From: Trichoplax adhaerens
Taxonomy: Eukaryota; Placozoa; Uniplacotomia; Trichoplacea; Trichoplacidae
Direction: 5' to 3'
DNA: 64,000 bases
Assembly: GCF_000150275.1 (NCBI RefSeq)
Contig: NW_002060946.1
Span: forward strand, 4,129,035 to 4,193,034
Made by a program: the position numbers and the translations under genes. The first letter of the stretch is position 1. Every line of letters begins with the position of its first letter. Below are positions 62,433 to 64,000 of the stretch, one piece after another. The notes below the pieces were generated by a model that had not been told where the DNA came from, did not search any database, and saw only the letters and a program-made list of their open reading frames with translations.

Positions 62433-63532
62433 ATGCAGCGCATCGAATTTTGGACGATAGTATCTTCCTATAGAATCGTAAGTTAATAACTGAAGGATAT
62501 AAGTATTGCATGCAATCACACTTCTTCTGTGTCTATTTCAGCCCATTAGACCACTAACTTTATTTACCCATTTATCTCGTGCAATGTCCATATAGTATAA
62601 TTCTAATGAATATCTTATTGACTTTCCCACATGACATGCTCGTTAACTATAATATATTATTTAATTTGAATGAAACGTGAAAGAAGGTAATACACTAACT
62701 ATTGAAACTGCCGTAATAACATCCAAAATTTTTGCAGAATTACTTCCGCTGTTTTGTAAAAGTTTTGCTCTCTGTATACCAATGCATAGGTGAGCGATTT
62801 AAAAAGTGTGAAATAACCCAATTATATCTTAGTGAAGACTTCCTTGAATTATGCAGATCATGTAATGTATGTCAACTGATTCATTAAATTTTTTTGCAAC
62901 GTAATAGGTGGCGTGATATGAATATGCTACAAAACTGCCATATAATCCTATTCTAATGATATATATAATCAACAAGTAAATTATTAGTTCAAATAATGTA
63001 TTAAAAATCATACGCAGTAGATCTGAAATATACTGTGCAGTCTGTGGGTGTTTCCTTAGCCCTTCTCATATTTGTTTTACAGCAAGATCCCGTGCATTAT
63101 CATACAAATGCTTTCACCAATTCTGAATACTATATAGTAGCTAAACAATGTCGTCCAAAGCCATTGAATTTTTTCTCCTCCCACCATATTTTTATTGATA
63201 TTTGGATTATATTACTCTGTTACAAGTGCTTAGGTTAATTAAAAAAGTGATTTATTTAAAAATTACTTTCTGAACAGCGACCAATCTTGCTGGAACAGCT
63301 TTGAAAAAGAAATGCCTACAGCTTTAGTTTTAAACTATTTAATAGCAAAATTTAAACCATGATTTAATATAACGCCATTTTCCTACAGATGATAGCTACA
63401 GACTATTTCTGTAATTTTCCGTATATCGTTAATATCTTAGTACGAAATGTAGCGAGTCATCCAGAGATCCTAGGCTACTCTTACGTGCTAGTTCTAACTT
63501 ATGATATGCGATGGACCTCTACAATAGATATC
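62433..63532 (+). CDS. Cluster of candidate exons near the right edge, model unresolved
   Basis: Segments with consensus sites: 62433-62477 (ATG or GCAG entry; MQRIEFWTIVSSYRI, GTAAGT donor), 62738-62789 (TTTGCAG; NYFRCFVKVLLSVYQCI, GTGAGC donor), 63041-63126 (TGTGCAG; begins CGCFLSPSHICF, stop TGA) and 63389-63532 (TCCTACAG; MIATDYFCNFPYIVNILVRN... to WTSTIDI, 48 open codons, GTATAG donor). The first three chain in phase into a 60-residue product. A rival frame of the third region (QDPVHYHTNAFTNSEYYIVA..., entered at TTTTACAG 63082) is equally open. The last exon suggests the gene continues beyond the window. No family recognised. Confidence 0.3.
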
Positions 63533-64000
63533 GTATAGTCCATGGCTATATTCATGGAAGTTTATAGAAACGCTAAATAATTTTTGTCAATTGTATATTA
63601 CTAGCCTAATAATATATTCTATAATTTGTGATAAGTAAAAAGAAAACGATGAGTAAATTACGCCCGTATACCCTCCTTAAGGATAAGGAATAAAAATTTC
63701 TCGCGTTATTCACTCGCGTTTATTTACCATTTCTGCGATACAACAGCAAAAAGTCAATGAAGATAGATTTGTAAATATTATATTTATCGGAGTCCGTTAA
63801 TAGACGCCGGAATATTTTATTTTATACGTATACATACTGTAGAACTGTATAGGTATATGCTTATGCTGACTATTGTATAGCTTGAGAATAACGTAGCCAA
63901 CACAAGTAATCTATAGAATACTCCCTATTGCCTCCTTCATACACCGAATTGGAACGCCTTTATTATAGCTATAGTACTTTAATAGATGCAGAATACTCCT

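Overview
This is eukaryotic, very AT-rich DNA with short GT-AG introns. The best-conserved genes are animal-like: CK2 alpha, PM20D2, DGAT1 and a C2H2 zinc-finger protein. Gene spacing, intron size and dense arrays of the palindrome TACTGTACAGTA suggest an early-branching animal, most likely a placozoan (Trichoplax-like). The taxon is an inference from memory of such genomes, not a search result. Gene models were built by hand from splice sites, reading-frame phase and recognised protein families. Multi-exon genes are given as one span with exon coordinates in the text.

Layout. 1-1.2 kb: 5' end of a casein kinase II alpha gene (minus), running off the left edge. 1.7-3.0 kb: palindrome-rich repeats. 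3.1-4.3 kb: intronless PM20D2 dipeptidase (plus). 5.9-11.0 kb: complete 16-exon DGAT1 (minus), 466 aa. 11-14.7 kb: intergenic, with two repeat families. 14.7-18.7 kb: complete 7-exon gene (plus) for a 489-aa protein made of three tandem 4-TM units. 19.2-20.8 kb: phase-consistent candidate gene (plus), unidentified. 21-32 kb: very AT-rich, one good signal-peptide first-exon candidate and a tandem duplication. 32.3-34.0 kb: two-exon gene (plus) joining a NOL4-like region to a degenerate integrase core. 36.7-37.7 kb: unidentified candidate exons (plus). 41.5-45.0 kb: main exon of a large zinc-finger gene (minus) with eight C2H2 fingers, a possible first exon at 51.4 kb. 45.4-58.9 kb: four separate tandem-repeat blocks and several weak exon candidates. 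60.4-63.5 kb: possible plus-strand gene pieces.

The genes do not form one pathway. CK2 alpha, PM20D2 (dipeptide clean-up) and DGAT1 (triacylglycerol synthesis) are housekeeping metazoan genes. The less ordinary parts are the integrase-derived gene, the triple 4-TM protein whose 57-nt exon recurs in two repeats, and the satellite blocks, one of which carries a GAAAC...GTTTC dyad in each unit.
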